Source: Euptelea pleiosperma (taxonomy: Eukaryota; Streptophyta; Magnoliopsida; Ranunculales; Eupteleaceae). Taken from it: a stretch of DNA of 64,000 bases. The translations under genes and the position numbers were made by a program. The stretch's first letter is position 1. Each line of letters begins with the position of its first letter. The notes under the pieces were generated by a model. That model was not told the origin of the DNA. It saw nothing but the letters and a program-made list of their open reading frames with translations, and did no database searches. This document shows positions 62,274 through 64,000 of the stretch, one piece after another. Location of the stretch: contig CM068547.1 in the NCBI GenBank assembly GCA_035048495.1, forward strand, positions 29,395,913 to 29,459,912, written 5' to 3'.

Positions 62274-62379
62274 TTACGTACATGTTCATATCTTTCTCAT
62301 CATCAGATTCAAGGTTTGATCTGTTTTGTGCTTATTGGATTTGTTCAGAAATCAAGAAAAGAAAATCAGATAACACAAA

Positions 62380-63892
62380 ATGCAGGCTGTGAAGGAGAAG
62401 TTGAGCGACATGTCGACAATGCGCAAGGCCAAAGCTGAAGCCAAGGCCGAAGAGAAGGTATCATGCATGTCTCTGTATGGTGGATGTGAGGTCCATCAAC
62501 TTTGATGGACCGCACCCGTCCATCGTTCACGTTATTGATCGGCTCATTGATCTATACCAATGAACCGGTGGGCCATCTCTAATTGAGGAGAGCTCGAAAA
62601 TCAGTTAACAATTTACATATATGGTTAAAAAATTAAGATCTTCTACTCCAAGGTGTTGGGTATAGCTTACCCTACCATAGTTCGAGGGATGGGCCGATCT
62701 CATGTTGCATCGCCCAACTCAACTCAGGATCGGCAGGGACCGACCCATATATATGGTCTTGGGGTTGTCTTGCCCGAGATGAGCTATCCGCTGATCAGAC
62801 TGCGTTTGCATAATAGCTTAAAGCTTATCTTAAGTGCTTACCCAATAACTCATGTAAAGTACTTGGATTAAGTTGTTTTGGCCGTTTGGTAATTATACAA
62901 GAAAAGTGCTTCTTTTCTTACTATATGGTGTTTGGTAAAAAAAAGTATTTTTTTTTGGTTGCAAAAGCTAAAATAAAGTTTTGGTATTACAAAAAAATTG
63001 AAGGATAAACTTATAAAAGAAACTTTTTTTTTTAAGAACGGCCGCAAAAGCAATTAATAGAATCTGTTCAGAAATGACTTTTGCGTCTCGAATTTTTAAA
63101 AAGTACTTTTTAAAAATTGTACCAAAAGCATTGGTTTTTTTTTTTCCCTTAAGTGCTTAAAAGCAGCTAAAAGCTAGCTTAATTATTACAATTTTTAAGC
63201 TTGCCCAAATTCAGCCAAAGGGGGCTCACATGTCTCAAGCTACACAACCCAAACCTATGTTGGATTGGGCCAATCCGGCGGATTGAAGTCAGAGCCAACC
63301 GATCCAGGCCCTCAATCCTAAGACCTTATTCCATGTACTCCATCCACTAGGGCTGCAACTTGGGCGGGCTCGGACAGGTTCAACCCGAAGTTTGGCTAGG
63401 GTTGGGTTGGGCTCAGGCTTTGATTTTGACAACCCGTTCAAATTGGGTTGGGCTAGGGTTAAGGCTTAGCTCAACTCGAGCCCCACATACACCATATAAA
63501 GACACATTAATATAGCTCAGATATATATAGCCCAACCCGACCCGACTACCCAACTCCATGGTGTACCGGATTCATGATTAAAATACCCATGTGGGTGCTG
63601 CGAAAAAAAAATGCAGGCCGAGAAAGAATTGGCGAAGACGAGAGTAGAGATGGCTAAAGAGATAAGGAAGGCAAGAGTAGCAGAAGCAGAGATGGATATG
63701 CATGTCCAAAAAGCCGAGCACATCGTCGAGACAGAAATCGAGAAGCTCGCACCGAATCACATGCAGGATCCGCTTGTTGACGGTACAAACTACCACCATG
63801 ATCACATCATAGACGGCACTGGAGCTCCCATGATTGGATCGATGGGTCCAACTAACCCGGCAGCGGGCCCTCCCTCCAACCAGTACTTGTAG
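62380..63892 (+). CDS. Late embryogenesis abundant protein, group 1 (LEA_1)
   Basis: LEA_1 proteins are small hydrophilic proteins that protect cells during drying of seeds and in stress. Exons 62380-62457 and 63617-63892 join in phase and give 117 residues. The first exon is MQAVKEKLSDMSTMRKAKAE ending in KAEEK. The second begins AEKELAKTRVEMAKEIRKAR and contains the family block AEAEMDMHVQKAEH (about 50-63). The C-terminal third is rich in Gly, Pro, His and Asn and ends PPSNQYL. There is no signal peptide or membrane segment. The intron (about 1.16 kb) holds two repeat stretches. The gene is intact. Confidence 0.9.
62797..63215. mobile_element. MITE-like inverted-repeat element in the LEA intron
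   Basis: The left end has GCTTAAAGCTTATCTTAAGT and the right end the inverse CTTAAGTGCTTAAAAGC and AAAGCTAGCTTAATTATTAC. AAGTAC/GTGCTT motifs fill the middle. The exact ends and target duplication are not certain. Confidence 0.45.
63330..63545. repeat. GGGTTGGGC-rich repeat in the LEA intron
   Basis: It starts GGGCTGCAACTTGGGCGGGC and alternates GGGTTGGGCT with AACCCG motifs. It is related to 52330-52490 in reverse. Confidence 0.5.
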
Positions 63893-64000
63893 ATTGTGGC
63901 ATCTTGACCGCATGATTTTAGTGATATGCTGATGCCATACATGTTTCCATGCATGTGGTCATCAAGCCATTTTTTTTGTCCTAGTTGTTTGAATAATGGA

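Overview
The window is nuclear DNA of a flowering plant. The genes have introns with GT-AG borders, there is a nuclear-type tRNA gene, and long spacers are filled with Ty1/copia LTRs, LINE relics, MITEs and foldback elements. The gene set (CHY1, bifunctional TTL, GDP-mannose pyrophosphorylase, group-1 LEA, F-box/DUF295, SDR) is generic for land plants. The repeat style suggests a repeat-rich woody angiosperm, but the species cannot be named from the sequence alone.

Layout. 1-10.9 kb: minus-strand 3-hydroxyisobutyryl-CoA hydrolase gene (CHY1 type), whose 3' exons lie beyond the left edge. 11-12.1 kb: nested foldback elements and a MULE-type MITE. 13.3-18.2 kb: minus-strand six-exon TTL gene (OHCU decarboxylase plus HIU hydrolase, purine breakdown), with a tRNA-Arg(UCU) gene 128 bp upstream on the same strand. 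18.5-22 kb: decayed copia element whose gag is interrupted by a mosaic of plastid fragments (atpB, rrn23, psaA, probable ycf2). 22.3-24.4 kb: broken LINE. 24.5-38.3 kb: second CHY1 copy, still in exon-intron form but a pseudogene, with introns swollen by LTRs. 39.4-40.7 kb: SDR gene behind a very long CT/TA microsatellite, with an 8-bp duplication inside the coding sequence. 41.1-43.4 kb: large inverted-repeat elements. 44.6-45.5 kb: tandem-repeat protein of unknown function. 46.6-49 kb: second LINE relic. 49-55.5 kb: hAT-type MITEs and foldbacks around one intact F-box/DUF295 gene. 56.3-61.1 kb: GDP-mannose pyrophosphorylase homologue with a long 5' leader intron. 62.4-63.9 kb: two-exon LEA gene.

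The genes do not form a pathway; they are independent housekeeping or stress genes. The most distinctive signals are: (1) the plastid mosaic; (2) palindromic CCAAT/ATTGG motifs placed 77-96 bp upstream of the TATA box in six LTRs; (3) hAT-like MITEs filled with TAACGG hexamers; (4) an SDR gene whose reading frame is broken by an 8-bp duplication and restored at an A9 run; (5) the repeat protein with matching N- and C-terminal modules; (6) a pyrophosphorylase with His instead of Arg in its nucleotide-binding signature.

All exon borders were read by eye from conserved protein sequence plus GT-AG sites. No alignments or database searches were run.
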